Counted from the stretch's first letter, positions 36,273-45,793 are shown. The stretch is DNA of 64,000 bases from Sphingobacterium sp. UBA5670 (GCF_002420705.1 NZ_DIIM01000032.1:57814-121813), one strand, 5' to 3'. Made by a program: numbers and translations. The notes: generated from the letters alone by a model not told the origin.

Positions 36273-39140
36273 TTATTGTTTTAATTTGATTTGCAAGGCT
36301 TTCCCTATATAGGTTACTGCTGTTGATTTTTTTGATGAAACATCCAGTCCGACGGCGTTGCTATCGCTGACAAAAATGATATTAAACTTTCTTTTGGTCA
36401 GCATACCCTCGAAATCCCCCTGACGGCTGGCCAAAGACAGTGTCTGTGTCGAATTGTCGTAGCTGAAATCAATACGGCTGTATTTTCCTTTTTCATAATT
36501 ATAGTTGCTCCCTTCATCTTCATAGAGTGAAAACTGACCATTTGCTCCGGCATAGATATATAGATCCAGTACATCTGGCTTTTTCTCCGTCGTATACTGC
36601 ATGACAGGTCCAATGGGTAATATAGCTCCGGCCCGCACATAGACAGGGATACGTTCGTAGGGTGCAGCCACAAGCATATCCTGTCCACCTGCTATCATCT
36701 TGCCACTGTATAGATCATACCAGCTGGCTCCTTTCGGGAAGTGTATCTTTCGTGAGGTCGCTCCTTTTTCTGTAACTGGATTGATGAGCAAGGATGGGCC
36801 CCAAAGATATTGGTCATTGCTATTGAATCCATCTTTGTCCTGTGGGAAATCCATAGCAAGCCCACGTATCATCGTATAGTCTTCAAAAAAAGTCTTTGCC
36901 GCCAGGCTGTAGTTGTAGGCGAGTAATTTATACCTTAGGCCGATCGCATAAGTCATACTTTTATAGGCCGGATGATCTGCCGGTGCAATATTGTATGGCT
37001 CGCGATATGGGAATTGTCCATGCGCCCTGAACAAAGGCAAGAATGTACCGTATTGATACCAGCGGCTATTAAGCTCCCGCCACTCCTCCAAATCTGCCGC
37101 ATTGGGTTTGTGAAACCTATTTTCAACCAAAAAGCCACCGGCATCCATTGTCCAATACGGTGTACCGGACATCGAGAAATTGATACCCCCTGCAATCTGA
37201 TCTTTCATGTCATGCCATCTCGAAGCGATATCCCCACTCCAGGCCGCCGCGGCATAGCGCTGCTGCCCCGCAAAAAAGGATCGCGTCAGAATAAATACCC
37301 GTTTGTTGGGATCCGTTTCACGCTGGCCCTCATAGATGCCCTTGGCATTTTGCAAAGGGAACGCATTATAATAGCGAACAGATGATCCTATACTCGGCTG
37401 AAAAACCGACTTTCGTTCATCCAGATCGATATTGGAGTGAATATCAGGTTCGCTGGCATCCATCCACCAGGCATCGATCCCGATTTTGAAAAGGTTGTTG
37501 TCCAACAATTTCCAGAATCCATCGCGAGCTTCTTTGTTGAAAGGATCATAAAAGGTCGAAGTATAACCTTTTCCGATCCAGTCTTTTCTGCCATCATAGA
37601 TATTGCGGGGATATATCCATTTGTTCGCTTTAAATTCTTGGTATACGGAAGACTCCTCATTGATTTTGGGCCAGGCCGAAATCATGATCTTAAAGTGCTG
37701 ATCATGCAGCCTCTTCACCATGGCCTGCGGATCTGGAAAACGCTTTAAATCAAATTTCTGACTGCCCCAGTCATTTTCAGCCCAATAAGACCAGTCCTGC
37801 ACAATATTGTCGATCGGAATCTTGCGTTTGCGAAATTCAGCAGCGACCTCTTCAATTTCCGCTTGCGTCTTGTAGCGCTCTCTGCTCTGCCAAAATCCAA
37901 AGCTCCAAAGCGGCATAATCGGTGCCTTGCCGGATAAGTAGCGGTAACCTGCAATGACCTCATCCATTGACTCCCCCTGAACGAAGTAATAATCAATGGC
38001 ATCGCCGGCTTCCGAATTAAAGGAAAAAAGGTTTTTACGCGCTTCGGGAATAGGGCTTTGCCAGTTTAAGGTAAAATAGGATTCGCCCCCATCCGGTATC
38101 CATTCCATTCGGATCTGGTGCGTCTTATCTTTCTGCAGGTCCCTTTCTATTTCAAAAGTACCAGCATTCCAGGATTGCCGCCAGCGGTCGGCGACTTCTT
38201 CACCATCAATCCAGACTTTCATATAACCCGAATATTTAAAATGCAGCACATGCCTGCCCGTGTAGGGCGACGAGAAATTTCCCTCATAGATAACCTTACT
38301 GTCGGCCAGATTTACTCCCTTTGGAAACTTGTGCTGATCCGTTAGATAGCCATAATCAATAATCGATTCCGGCCGAGATAAATAGACCTCGTTGGCCTTG
38401 TTTCGATTTACATAGGTTGCTGTGAGCCAACCAGGTTCACCTTCCTTAGACTGCAGCTTAAAAGCATTTAAGGGCAATAATGGTCTCACATCGCCCGCTT
38501 TTGTAATCGAATAATTGTGCCATAAGATACCGTAGTTGTTGGTGGACAGTAAAAAGGGGATTCCGATTTCTGTATTGTACTGCAACAGCGAAACCTGTTT
38601 TCCGCGGTTATAGTTCATCACGGCATTCTGATGCTGGCCGAGTCCATAGATCCCTTCCTCAGCATTGACAATAAAGTCTTGGTTAAGGTGATAAAATGCA
38701 TCTCCCTGATAACTATCGGCTAAGAAAGAACTTGAATTTCGCTTTGCTTCTTTAAGGATGGATTGCCCCTTTAGATCAAAAAACGCTACTTTGCCACTCT
38801 CCAAAGAAACGACAGCCTGCATATTGGCTGTTTTTAAATTGACGGTGGAGTCGGTCGAGCTTACTGCTAAAGATTTCACTTGTCGACGCAGTGAATCGAC
38901 GATGACTAAACTTGTTTGGCTTGGTAAAGCGGCCCCTGTAGGAACAGCGGTGACACGCACAATCTTATCGGTCACAACATCCATATAGACATCCTGATCA
39001 ATGGAGGTTTCCGAATTTTTGAAACTAACCTTAATACCGGTAGGTGTTTTTTCATAATGAGCTTTATTCGTCTGGCTGAATCCCTGCTGCACGATCGCGA
39101 AGAGCATCAGACCACTTAAAGCGTACGTTAAGTTGCGCAT
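36273..39140 (-). CDS. Glycoside hydrolase family 31 with PA14 insert (alpha-xylosidase/alpha-glucosidase)
   Basis: The 955-residue protein has a signal peptide (about 1-22, ending GFSQ) and the GH31 N-terminal beta domain (GIYGLGQHQNAVMNY). A PA14-like insertion follows at about residues 280-365 (KVIYEGNFSSPYTGRH, YMKVWIDGEEV, WNAGTFEIERDL). The catalytic barrel has the nucleophile Asp561 in WWMDASEPD, and C-terminal beta domains close the chain. PA14-bearing GH31 enzymes are known among alpha-xylosidases acting on xyloglucan oligosaccharides, so alpha-xylosidase is the leading guess; alpha-glucosidase cannot be excluded. It is the first gene of the locus. Confidence 0.92.
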   Translation of the reverse strand: MRNLTYALSGLMLFAIVQQGFSQTNKAHYEKTPTGIKVSFKNSETSIDQDVYMDVVTDKIVRVTAVPTGAALPSQTSLVIVDSLRRQVKSLAVSSTDSTVNLKTANMQAVVSLESGKVAFFDLKGQSILKEAKRNSSSFLADSYQGDAFYHLNQDFIVNAEEGIYGLGQHQNAVMNYNRGKQVSLLQYNTEIGIPFLLSTNNYGILWHNYSITKAGDVRPLLPLNAFKLQSKEGEPGWLTATYVNRNKANEVYLSRPESIIDYGYLTDQHKFPKGVNLADSKVIYEGNFSSPYTGRHVLHFKYSGYMKVWIDGEEVADRWRQSWNAGTFEIERDLQKDKTHQIRMEWIPDGGESYFTLNWQSPIPEARKNLFSFNSEAGDAIDYYFVQGESMDEVIAGYRYLSGKAPIMPLWSFGFWQSRERYKTQAEIEEVAAEFRKRKIPIDNIVQDWSYWAENDWGSQKFDLKRFPDPQAMVKRLHDQHFKIMISAWPKINEESSVYQEFKANKWIYPRNIYDGRKDWIGKGYTSTFYDPFNKEARDGFWKLLDNNLFKIGIDAWWMDASEPDIHSNIDLDERKSVFQPSIGSSVRYYNAFPLQNAKGIYEGQRETDPNKRVFILTRSFFAGQQRYAAAAWSGDIASRWHDMKDQIAGGINFSMSGTPYWTMDAGGFLVENRFHKPNAADLEEWRELNSRWYQYGTFLPLFRAHGQFPYREPYNIAPADHPAYKSMTYAIGLRYKLLAYNYSLAAKTFFEDYTMIRGLAMDFPQDKDGFNSNDQYLWGPSLLINPVTEKGATSRKIHFPKGASWYDLYSGKMIAGGQDMLVAAPYERIPVYVRAGAILPIGPVMQYTTEKKPDVLDLYIYAGANGQFSLYEDEGSNYNYEKGKYSRIDFSYDNSTQTLSLASRQGDFEGMLTKRKFNIIFVSDSNAVGLDVSSKKSTAVTYIGKALQIKLKQ

Positions 39141-39208
39141 TTAAATAAGATTTATTGGTTATTATATTCCCTTGGTTATTATACGTCCTTTCTATTGAAA
39201 GAACTGAT

Positions 39209-39276
39209 CAAATATAGAATGCAACCGGTTGTATAAGGGGTATATTTTGTTAACTTTTGGGGGTTACTTTGTTAAC
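39209..39276 (-). promoter_or_regulatory. Candidate promoter and regulator site of the utilization locus
   Basis: On the minus strand TATATTTG (39216 to 39209) fits the -7 box, about 70 bases before the GH31 start. No -33 box is at the usual distance, as expected for an activated promoter. Upstream lie two identical 9-mers, TTTGTTAAC (39246-39254 and 39268-39276), 22 bp apart, or two helical turns. They would sit around -41 and -63. A palindrome CAACCGGTTG (39222-39231) lies in the spacer. Confidence 0.55.
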
Positions 39277-39321
39277 ATGTAAGGAATTATTTGAAGGCAC
39301 AATCAGCTTTAAACCTATGAA

Positions 39322-42300
39322 TTACAGGTTTTTTCGATAAAAAGACGGTAGGTTTCCAAATGCAGATTTAAAATATTTGCTGAACTGTTTTGGATTTCCG
39401 AATCCCACTTCATAAGCAATTTCAGCTATCGACAATTTCGAGTTCTGAACTAAATGCATGGCACGTTTGAGCCGGATATGCCGGATGTATTCCATCGGCG
39501 AATAACCCGTGATGGCAAGAACCTTTTTATAAAGGCCTACGCGGGTGATGTTCATTCTTTTGGCAAGCAGTTCGACAGAAAGCGAAGAGTCACTGAGATC
39601 CTTTTCAATTTCCTTTACCAGCGCACGGATAAACTGTTCATCAGCAGATGCGACATCGGGCTGCGCCAGATTGACATTGATCTGTTTTTTATACCGTTTT
39701 ACCATTGTCTGCTGCTGATTGAGTATCTGCGCTAATTTTGAACGCAGCAGGTCAATATTAAAAGGCTTGTTGATATAATCTGTAGCACCCGCCTGCAAGG
39801 CTTCCAGTTCAATTTTCTGATTGACTATCGCCGTTACAATCAGCACAGGGATATGGACCAGCTTAGACTGGGTTTTTATATAGCGGCAAAAATCCAACCC
39901 GCTCTCTCCGGGCAGGCTGAGATCGGTGATAACAAGATCAACTTGCTGCTTGCTTAAAATTAATTTAGCCTCATTGACACCTTTTGCAGAGTAGATTACA
40001 TAAGTTAACTTTAAGGTCCGCTCCAGGTAATAAAGAAAGTCAATATCATCTTCGACCAATAAAATAGCGGGTTTATCCTGCTTATTGCTTTCGGCGGGAT
40101 CAGTGCTCGATGCGACCTTATTTAAAGGTAGTTGAACATAAAATGTCGTCCATTGCGCGTTGCTGTTCAGCCTGATATTTCCCCCCAGGAATTCGACATA
40201 ATCTTTGACAATGGAGAGCCCGATGCCCGTACCCTGATTCAGTTTTCCATTTGGCACATCCAGCTGTATGTAACGTTCAAAAACACGGGACTGTAGATTT
40301 TCTGGAATCGCCGTACCCTGATTTTGAACTTCAATAAGCAGTACCTTTCCTGCTTCTTGTTCATTTATTTCGGCATTGAATGTCACAATGCCGGATATCG
40401 GACTAAATTTGATCGCATTCGACATCAGATTGAAAATAATACTTTCCAGTTTGTTTTTGTCGAACCACGCCGGGTATGTGTCTTGGGCAATATTGACCTG
40501 CAGGGAGATCTGATTGCTTTGAGCCATTCCAGTAAAGGCGTCAAGCTGTTCGCGGATAAATCCCATAAGATCGCCATATTCCTCGCTCAGTTCCAGTTCA
40601 CTTTTCTCTAATTTCCTAAAGTCCAGCAGTTGGTTAACCAATTTGAGGAGGCGGTCCGCATTCTTCTTGATCAGGTTTAGGTCAGCTTTTTTTTCTGGAT
40701 GTTGTTCTTCCTCCAGCAGCTGCTGTGCTGGGGTCAGAATCAAGCTGATCGGAGTCCTGAATTCATGACTAATATTGGTAAAGAAACGTGTTTTTAAAGC
40801 ATCCAGCTCCTTTGCCTGTGTCGCCTGTTCCTGGGCGAGGTAAAGTTGATTGCGCGTCTTGACGCGCAGTTTTGTCAGATAAAAATAAGCCCACAGGACG
40901 ACCACGATCAGGCAGGCATAGAAAAGGAAGGCCCAGGCAGAACGCCAAAAAGGCGGCTGTATATCGATTGTCAGGAGCAGCACGCCCTCCGACCAGCTAT
41001 TCGAATCGATGGCATGCCGAATATATAAGCTGTAGCTGCGGGTATCTAGATTGGTGAAGTTGGCACGCATGGTCCCCGGTTCAAAATCAAACCATTCATC
41101 ACTTAAACCAGCAAGCTGATATTGGTAGAGTCCATTATGCTGCTGTAGGTAGTCAAAGGTAGAGAACTCCAGTGAAAGAGCATTTAGATTGTACGGAAGG
41201 CTCAGTTCCTTGAGATTATTCAGGGCTTGATCATAAATGACCCGACCCGAAAATTCCTCACCTACAGCTACCCGTTTGTTGAATAAATAGAGGTTGGACA
41301 AAAGCGGCAAGATCAGTTCACTTTCGTGGCTAATTTTTGTAGGGTCGATAAAATTGAACCCTTTTGGCCCACCAAAAACAAGTCTTCCGTCCCGCATTTT
41401 TAAAGCGGCATTTTCATTGAATACATTCCCCTGAAGGCCCAGTTCCTGCGTAAAATTGCGAATGATAAACTTTTCTGCCTGCCCCTTGCCGACAATCGCC
41501 GACAGACCTTTGTTTGTTGAAGCCCATATCCCGCCCTGATTATCGACCAGTAGTGCCAGGATCGCATCGTCGCTGAGCCCATCATGCTGCGTGAGACAGC
41601 TTATTTTCGTACCGTCGATTACATGCAGTCCCTCTTGTGTCGCTATCCAGATGCGACCGGCCTTGTCCTCCTTAATATCATAAATCAGATCATTCATGAG
41701 TTTCATGGGCGAACTGGATGTATTGATATAGCTTATCCTACCGTCGGGAGCCAATAACGCCAACCCCGTAGCTGTGCCGATCCAGAGCCGTTTTTTCGAA
41801 TCCTCAAATAAGACAGAGATATAATTGCTGTTGATGGTTTGGCCCTGCGGTGTATATGTTTTCGAAAACTGTTCTGTTTTTTTATCGAACAGGTACAAGC
41901 CAGCACTTAGCGTTCCTATCCAAAACCGATGCTGACTATCTTCATAGATTTCCCACACGCTATCGTCGTTCAATTTTCCGGGAGCCGAGTCACGGTGGAA
42001 AACCTTAAAACTTTTGCCGTCGAATCGACACATACCGCCCCGGTAAGTTCCGATCCACAGCCTGTCTTCCGTATCCAGCAATAAAGAAACAATCACATTG
42101 GAGCTCAAACTATTGGGATCGTGAGGATCATGCAGATATTGCATAAAGGTTTTCTGACGGATATCGTAATAGAGCAATCCACCGCCGTTTGTCCCGATCC
42201 AGAGATTGCCTTTGCGATCCTCTACAAACTTATTGACATCGTCAAAAGGAAGCGATTTGGGAAGCCCCGGGTAGTTCCTGATTAAAGAGAATAACAGTAG

Positions 42301-43332
42301 ATTGGGATGATAATAACTGATGCCCCCTTTATACGTTCCCGTCCATATAATGCCCGATTTATCCCGATATAAGCACGTTATACTATTGTAAGGCAGACTT
42401 CGTAAGTCATATTTATCATTGCCGATGATTTCGACACTTTTCGTTTTCTTATCGTAGACATTGATGCCACCATGGTCTGTGCCCAGCCAGAGAAGTCCTT
42501 TATCGTCTTGCACGATATTGCCTACAAAGGGATTGGACAGTTCTTTTTGAATATGCCGGATTGCCCCATCTTTTGAGTCAAGCCAGTATACACCGATTGG
42601 AATATCCTTTGAAAAGATCCATAAGATCCCCTCCCGGTCGGCAAATAGATTATAGTTTACTCGTTTATTGCTGATCGGCAATAAGCTGGTTTTGATACGT
42701 TGCAGTGACTTTGTATCGATGTGGCCCAGCAGGCCATTTTCGTAGATTACCCAGATCGTTTGCCCTTGCCCCCCTATCACATCCGCAATTCGGCTGTTTT
42801 TGGTCAGTTGCGGCACAGTACGGTACGTTTTGGTTTGGCCGTCGTACAAGACCAGCATACGATCGCTATACAATAGCGCAAAGGTCTGCCCTTCCAGCGG
42901 CCTTACGCTGTGTACGTCTTTGACGGGCAGCTTCAAGCTGTTCAGTATAGAATCCAGGTGCTGGTGGATGATGCCTGAGCGCTGATCATACACATTCATC
43001 CCGTTGTTGGTCCGGATCCAGACATTGCCTTCCGGTCCTTCGAAGATTGCTGAAATCACATTTCCACTCAGGCCTGTGTGCTTACTGGCAGAATATCGGA
43101 AATTTGTGAATTGTACCCCATCAAATCGGCTCAGGCCCGACTCGGTACCAAACCACAGGTAATTGTTCTTATCCCTAAGGGCACAGTTGACGTGATTATG
43201 AACCAAGCCTTGGTCAGAAGTTAAGGTTTTAAACGCATAGGTATTGACCTGGCTCCATGCCGGAGATTGACCTACAAAAAGGAAAAGAAAAAGGCCGAGA
43301 TACGCGTATAAAAAAGACTTAAGCTGCTGCAT
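39322..43332 (-). CDS. Hybrid two-component system regulator (reg_prop-Y_Y_Y-HK-REC-AraC)
   Basis: This is a one-protein glycan sensor and transcription activator of 1336 residues. A signal peptide (about 1-27) leads into a reg_prop beta-propeller of some 14 repeats (to about 690, with units such as DNLWFGT and GLLWLGTDHGG). A Y_Y_Y domain (about 714-790) and one TM helix (about 797-818) follow. The HisKA domain has His856 in NISHEFRTP, then HATPase (NLMSNAIKF). The receiver has Asp1137 in VITDLSLPG, and an AraC-type HTH pair ends the protein (about 1235-1336). It lies upstream of GH31 on the same strand, separated by a 180-base control region, and most likely activates that locus. Confidence 0.95.
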   Translation of the reverse strand: MQQLKSFLYAYLGLFLFLFVGQSPAWSQVNTYAFKTLTSDQGLVHNHVNCALRDKNNYLWFGTESGLSRFDGVQFTNFRYSASKHTGLSGNVISAIFEGPEGNVWIRTNNGMNVYDQRSGIIHQHLDSILNSLKLPVKDVHSVRPLEGQTFALLYSDRMLVLYDGQTKTYRTVPQLTKNSRIADVIGGQGQTIWVIYENGLLGHIDTKSLQRIKTSLLPISNKRVNYNLFADREGILWIFSKDIPIGVYWLDSKDGAIRHIQKELSNPFVGNIVQDDKGLLWLGTDHGGINVYDKKTKSVEIIGNDKYDLRSLPYNSITCLYRDKSGIIWTGTYKGGISYYHPNLLLFSLIRNYPGLPKSLPFDDVNKFVEDRKGNLWIGTNGGGLLYYDIRQKTFMQYLHDPHDPNSLSSNVIVSLLLDTEDRLWIGTYRGGMCRFDGKSFKVFHRDSAPGKLNDDSVWEIYEDSQHRFWIGTLSAGLYLFDKKTEQFSKTYTPQGQTINSNYISVLFEDSKKRLWIGTATGLALLAPDGRISYINTSSSPMKLMNDLIYDIKEDKAGRIWIATQEGLHVIDGTKISCLTQHDGLSDDAILALLVDNQGGIWASTNKGLSAIVGKGQAEKFIIRNFTQELGLQGNVFNENAALKMRDGRLVFGGPKGFNFIDPTKISHESELILPLLSNLYLFNKRVAVGEEFSGRVIYDQALNNLKELSLPYNLNALSLEFSTFDYLQQHNGLYQYQLAGLSDEWFDFEPGTMRANFTNLDTRSYSLYIRHAIDSNSWSEGVLLLTIDIQPPFWRSAWAFLFYACLIVVVLWAYFYLTKLRVKTRNQLYLAQEQATQAKELDALKTRFFTNISHEFRTPISLILTPAQQLLEEEQHPEKKADLNLIKKNADRLLKLVNQLLDFRKLEKSELELSEEYGDLMGFIREQLDAFTGMAQSNQISLQVNIAQDTYPAWFDKNKLESIIFNLMSNAIKFSPISGIVTFNAEINEQEAGKVLLIEVQNQGTAIPENLQSRVFERYIQLDVPNGKLNQGTGIGLSIVKDYVEFLGGNIRLNSNAQWTTFYVQLPLNKVASSTDPAESNKQDKPAILLVEDDIDFLYYLERTLKLTYVIYSAKGVNEAKLILSKQQVDLVITDLSLPGESGLDFCRYIKTQSKLVHIPVLIVTAIVNQKIELEALQAGATDYINKPFNIDLLRSKLAQILNQQQTMVKRYKKQINVNLAQPDVASADEQFIRALVKEIEKDLSDSSLSVELLAKRMNITRVGLYKKVLAITGYSPMEYIRHIRLKRAMHLVQNSKLSIAEIAYEVGFGNPKQFSKYFKSAFGNLPSFYRKNL

Positions 43333-43440
43333 TGGTTATGATCTCCCCAATGATACAAAAATTGAGCAAATCCAGCAAATCTGGGCATTCTTTTTAACGG
43401 TTTACCTGTATACCAACTTGTTTTGGCCATTTTGTTAGAT

Positions 43441-44118
43441 CTATTTACCTGTCTCAGTATGAGCGGCATCCACAGGTTTCGATTCTGGAGATCCTTTTTG
43501 CCGGAGAAAGATTGTTAATATCACAATCGAAGCGACCGAAAGAAATTCACTTTGCCAATTCTGAAAAGTTTCAAACCAGAACTGGGGTTCTGCTAGAAAA
43601 TCTAATAAACTTTTTTCGGGTTTTCCCTGCAAGCTTTCCTGCAGGTTGGCATCTTTAAAACTACCGTAGAGATGGCCTGCCCAACTTACAAGAAACAGGA
43701 CAACAAAGGCAATCGATAGCGAATTTTGATAAAGAATTAAACGCCATCCCCCTTTCTTAACCGGCCCCGGCGCATCTTTTCGGGTTGGATCGGGAAGCCG
43801 ATCAACTTCTTCGGGTTTTTCCGGATCTTTTGATTCTGCAGACCCCACTTGCCGCAAAGAAATTGTCAGCATTACATAAAGTGCCATTTGTAGAAATTCG
43901 CTTTGGAAATTTTCAAATGTTGATGAGAAAAAATGACCGCTTCTCAAATATGCAGAAAATAGGAGTTCTGGAGCCCCCAGATCTTTCAGATTCTCATTGT
44001 TTTCTTTCCATCCAAAAAATGCCTGAGCGCCTAGTGCTGATACAAATAAAATAATAAATACAATGGAAAGGCTGTTCCTATAGAAATAACTTTGCTTTTT
44101 GTTCTTCATGGTGATCAT
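43441..44118 (-). CDS. Membrane protein with internal duplication (DUF6766-like)
   Basis: The 225-residue protein contains two homologous halves (about 11-95 and 128-216). Each has a TM helix after YxNSLSI (YRNSLSIVFIILF, YQNSLSIAFVVLF), a variable loop, then TFENFQSEFL or TFQNWQSEFL leading into a second TM helix that ends LTIxLRQxGSxESK. Four TM helices are predicted in total, with a Pro/Asp-rich linker between halves. Such proteins are known as DUF6766 with no assigned function. A second in-frame ATG at 44109 is an equally good start. It is followed by the hybrid regulator after 108 bases and is probably transcribed separately. Confidence 0.78.
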   Translation of the reverse strand: MITMKNKKQSYFYRNSLSIVFIILFVSALGAQAFFGWKENNENLKDLGAPELLFSAYLRSGHFFSSTFENFQSEFLQMALYVMLTISLRQVGSAESKDPEKPEEVDRLPDPTRKDAPGPVKKGGWRLILYQNSLSIAFVVLFLVSWAGHLYGSFKDANLQESLQGKPEKSLLDFLAEPQFWFETFQNWQSEFLSVASIVILTIFLRQKGSPESKPVDAAHTETGK

Positions 44119-44452
44119 TTAAAAAATTTGATAATCGCTTTAACTCGCTATTTAAATGTCAGTTATTATCCGCCCATCACAACCTGATTTGAATTTTCAA
44201 TCACAAAACCAAGTTATTACCGGCAATCACCTGCATTCAATGAATCATCCTTTCACCCTGAACAGCACCAAAAACATAAAGGTTTGGCACATCGATATGT
44301 TACATATACTTCATCTTAGGAGAGAAATACCCTTAATCAAGATGTGAACAATTACGCACCATTATTTATCGAACCAAATCTACTTTGGATGAGTTCCCCT
44401 AGAACACAGATTAATAATTGGTTAAATGCATTCAAATGCTAAAATATAAATT
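44119..44452. other. Intergenic region before the decayed dehydrogenase
   Basis: This region is divergent between the DUF6766-like gene and the broken dehydrogenase. A 63-codon frame (44156-44347) lacks any recognisable feature and I do not annotate it. No strong hairpin or TAnnTTTG element was seen. Confidence 0.5.
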
Positions 44453-44884
44453 ATGAAAGCAGCAGTATTCCATAAGCCCGGCGACATCAGGGTCGATCAT
44501 GTACCTGATCCAAGTATACTTGATCCTCGGGATGTAATTCTAAGAGTGACCGCCACCGCTTAAAATATGTGGCTCTGATCTACATATTTTAAGCGGTGCA
44601 GTTCCGCAAAAGGAAAATATGATCATGGGGCACGAATTTATGGGGATCGTGGAGGAAGTAGGTTCAGAAATCACAAATCTAAAAAAGGCGACCGTGTAGT
44701 TGTCCCCTTTCCGATTGCTTGCGGAAAATGTTTTTTCTGTACGCATGAAGCGTCTCCCGCCTGTGAGAATTCAAACTTTAAACATTACGGGCCCCACAGC
44801 ATTCCACTTGCTGAAGCTGCGCACGGTTATCAGATTTTCAACGAGAAAGAAGACGATTGCGTTAAAGCAGTATTAAAACCCTAA
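44453..44884 (+). pseudogene. Decayed zinc-type alcohol dehydrogenase
   Basis: The start MKAAVFHKPGDIRVDHVPDP is typical of zinc-dependent medium-chain dehydrogenases. After VTATA the frame meets TAA; four extra bases (taaa near 44566) shift it, and beyond them ICGSDLHILSG and MGHEFMGIVEEVG read normally. One base is lost in the A-run before GDRVVVPFPIACGKCFFC, which holds the structural zinc cysteines. At about 44792 the sequence jumps from NFKHYGP straight to the C-terminal HSIPLAEAAHGYQIF and ends ...VLKP-stop, so the whole coenzyme-binding domain (roughly 600 bases) is deleted. Two frameshifts plus a large deletion make it non-functional. Confidence 0.9.
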
Positions 44885-44888
44885 GAAA

Positions 44889-44963
44889 GAGCAACCGGGA
44901 AAACTCGCTTCAAGATAAGCAGCTTTGCTGAGAACTTGAAGTGAGTTTTCCTTGCAGTTGCTC
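44889..44963. terminator. Long nested hairpin between pseudogene and response regulator
   Basis: GAGCAAC (44889-44895) pairs with GTTGCTC (44957-44963), GGAAAACTC with GAGTTTTCC, and CTTCAAG with CTTGAAG. A small inner CAGC/GCTG stem lies at the tip. It could end transcription of the response regulator on minus, but the following T-tract is short. Confidence 0.6.
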
Positions 44964-44983
44964 ATTCGATCAATAAAAGCATT

Positions 44984-45640
44984 TTATTGAAGAAGTTTGT
45001 TCTGAAAGGCGAATCGCACCAGATCAGCCGTATTTTTTGTTTTTGTTTTATCAATCAGCTGCTGCCGATGGCCTTCAACCGTACGTTTGCTCAGAAATAT
45101 CTGATCTGCTATTTCAGCGTTTGTAAAACCACGGGAGATCAGTTCCAAAATAATTAATTCCCGTTCAGAAATATCGTAGCGATGATAAATAGCTTCTTTA
45201 TCGATATTAATAGGTTTGTTGAATTGAAAATGATCGAGAAGCGAAAGACCTATTTCCACAGAAATATATCTTTTACCTTGAGATATTTGTACTATACCCG
45301 CTACAAGCTCATCATAATCTGAGTTTTTGGATAAAAAGCCAATTGCCCCGGCCCTAAATGCATCAGCAACAGTACTATTATCCTCAACCATCGATAAGAC
45401 AGCAATGTCAAGATCAGGATACTTGGCCTTCACTTTATGGATCATTGTAATGCCATCCATCTCTTCCATTTTAATATCAGTAAGTATAAGGTCTGGCAAT
45501 TCATTTTTATCCAGAAATTCCAGCGCCTGAAATCCGTCTCCCACCTCTCCAATAATGGATAACTGCTTATGTGACTCCAATATTAGTCGCAAGCCATTCC
45601 TGACCAAGGTGTGATCGTCGACAAGTAATATTTTATACAT
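44984..45640 (-). CDS. NarL/FixJ-type response regulator
   Basis: The 218-residue protein has a receiver domain (about 1-120) with Asp8-Asp9, phospho-acceptor Asp55 in LILTDIKM and the conserved Lys in GFLSKNSDY. A LuxR-type HTH follows near residues 150-215 (ISERELIILELISRGFTNAEIADQIFLSKRTVEGHRQQLIDKT is spread across it). It should bind DNA when phosphorylated. Its divergent neighbour is a PAS histidine kinase of the HisKA class, while NarL-type regulators usually pair with HisKA_3 kinases, so the cognate kinase is uncertain. Confidence 0.93.
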   Translation of the reverse strand: MYKILLVDDHTLVRNGLRLILESHKQLSIIGEVGDGFQALEFLDKNELPDLILTDIKMEEMDGITMIHKVKAKYPDLDIAVLSMVEDNSTVADAFRAGAIGFLSKNSDYDELVAGIVQISQGKRYISVEIGLSLLDHFQFNKPINIDKEAIYHRYDISERELIILELISRGFTNAEIADQIFLSKRTVEGHRQQLIDKTKTKNTADLVRFAFQNKLLQ

Positions 45641-45793
45641 CTTTAGTAGAAAAATGGTATGTTTTGCGGAATTACACTCAATTTGCTTGCCATTTTTTCA
45701 TAACTGGATAATTTTATATTCCTATTTTAAATATTGTAATATTTACTTATTACCCTACGTATTTTTACTTTCCTTTAAGTATCTTGTATTATG

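Noticed and set aside
36972..37385. 137-codon plus-strand frame inside GH31
   Set aside because: Antisense to the GH31 catalytic domain, Cys/Ile-rich chance composition.
44156..44347. 63-codon frame before the decayed dehydrogenase
   Set aside because: No domain, signal or biased composition; it lies in a divergent gap and looks like chance.
44453..44884. Programmed frameshifting as an explanation for the broken dehydrogenase
   Set aside because: Two separate lesions plus loss of the whole coenzyme domain cannot be rescued by recoding.
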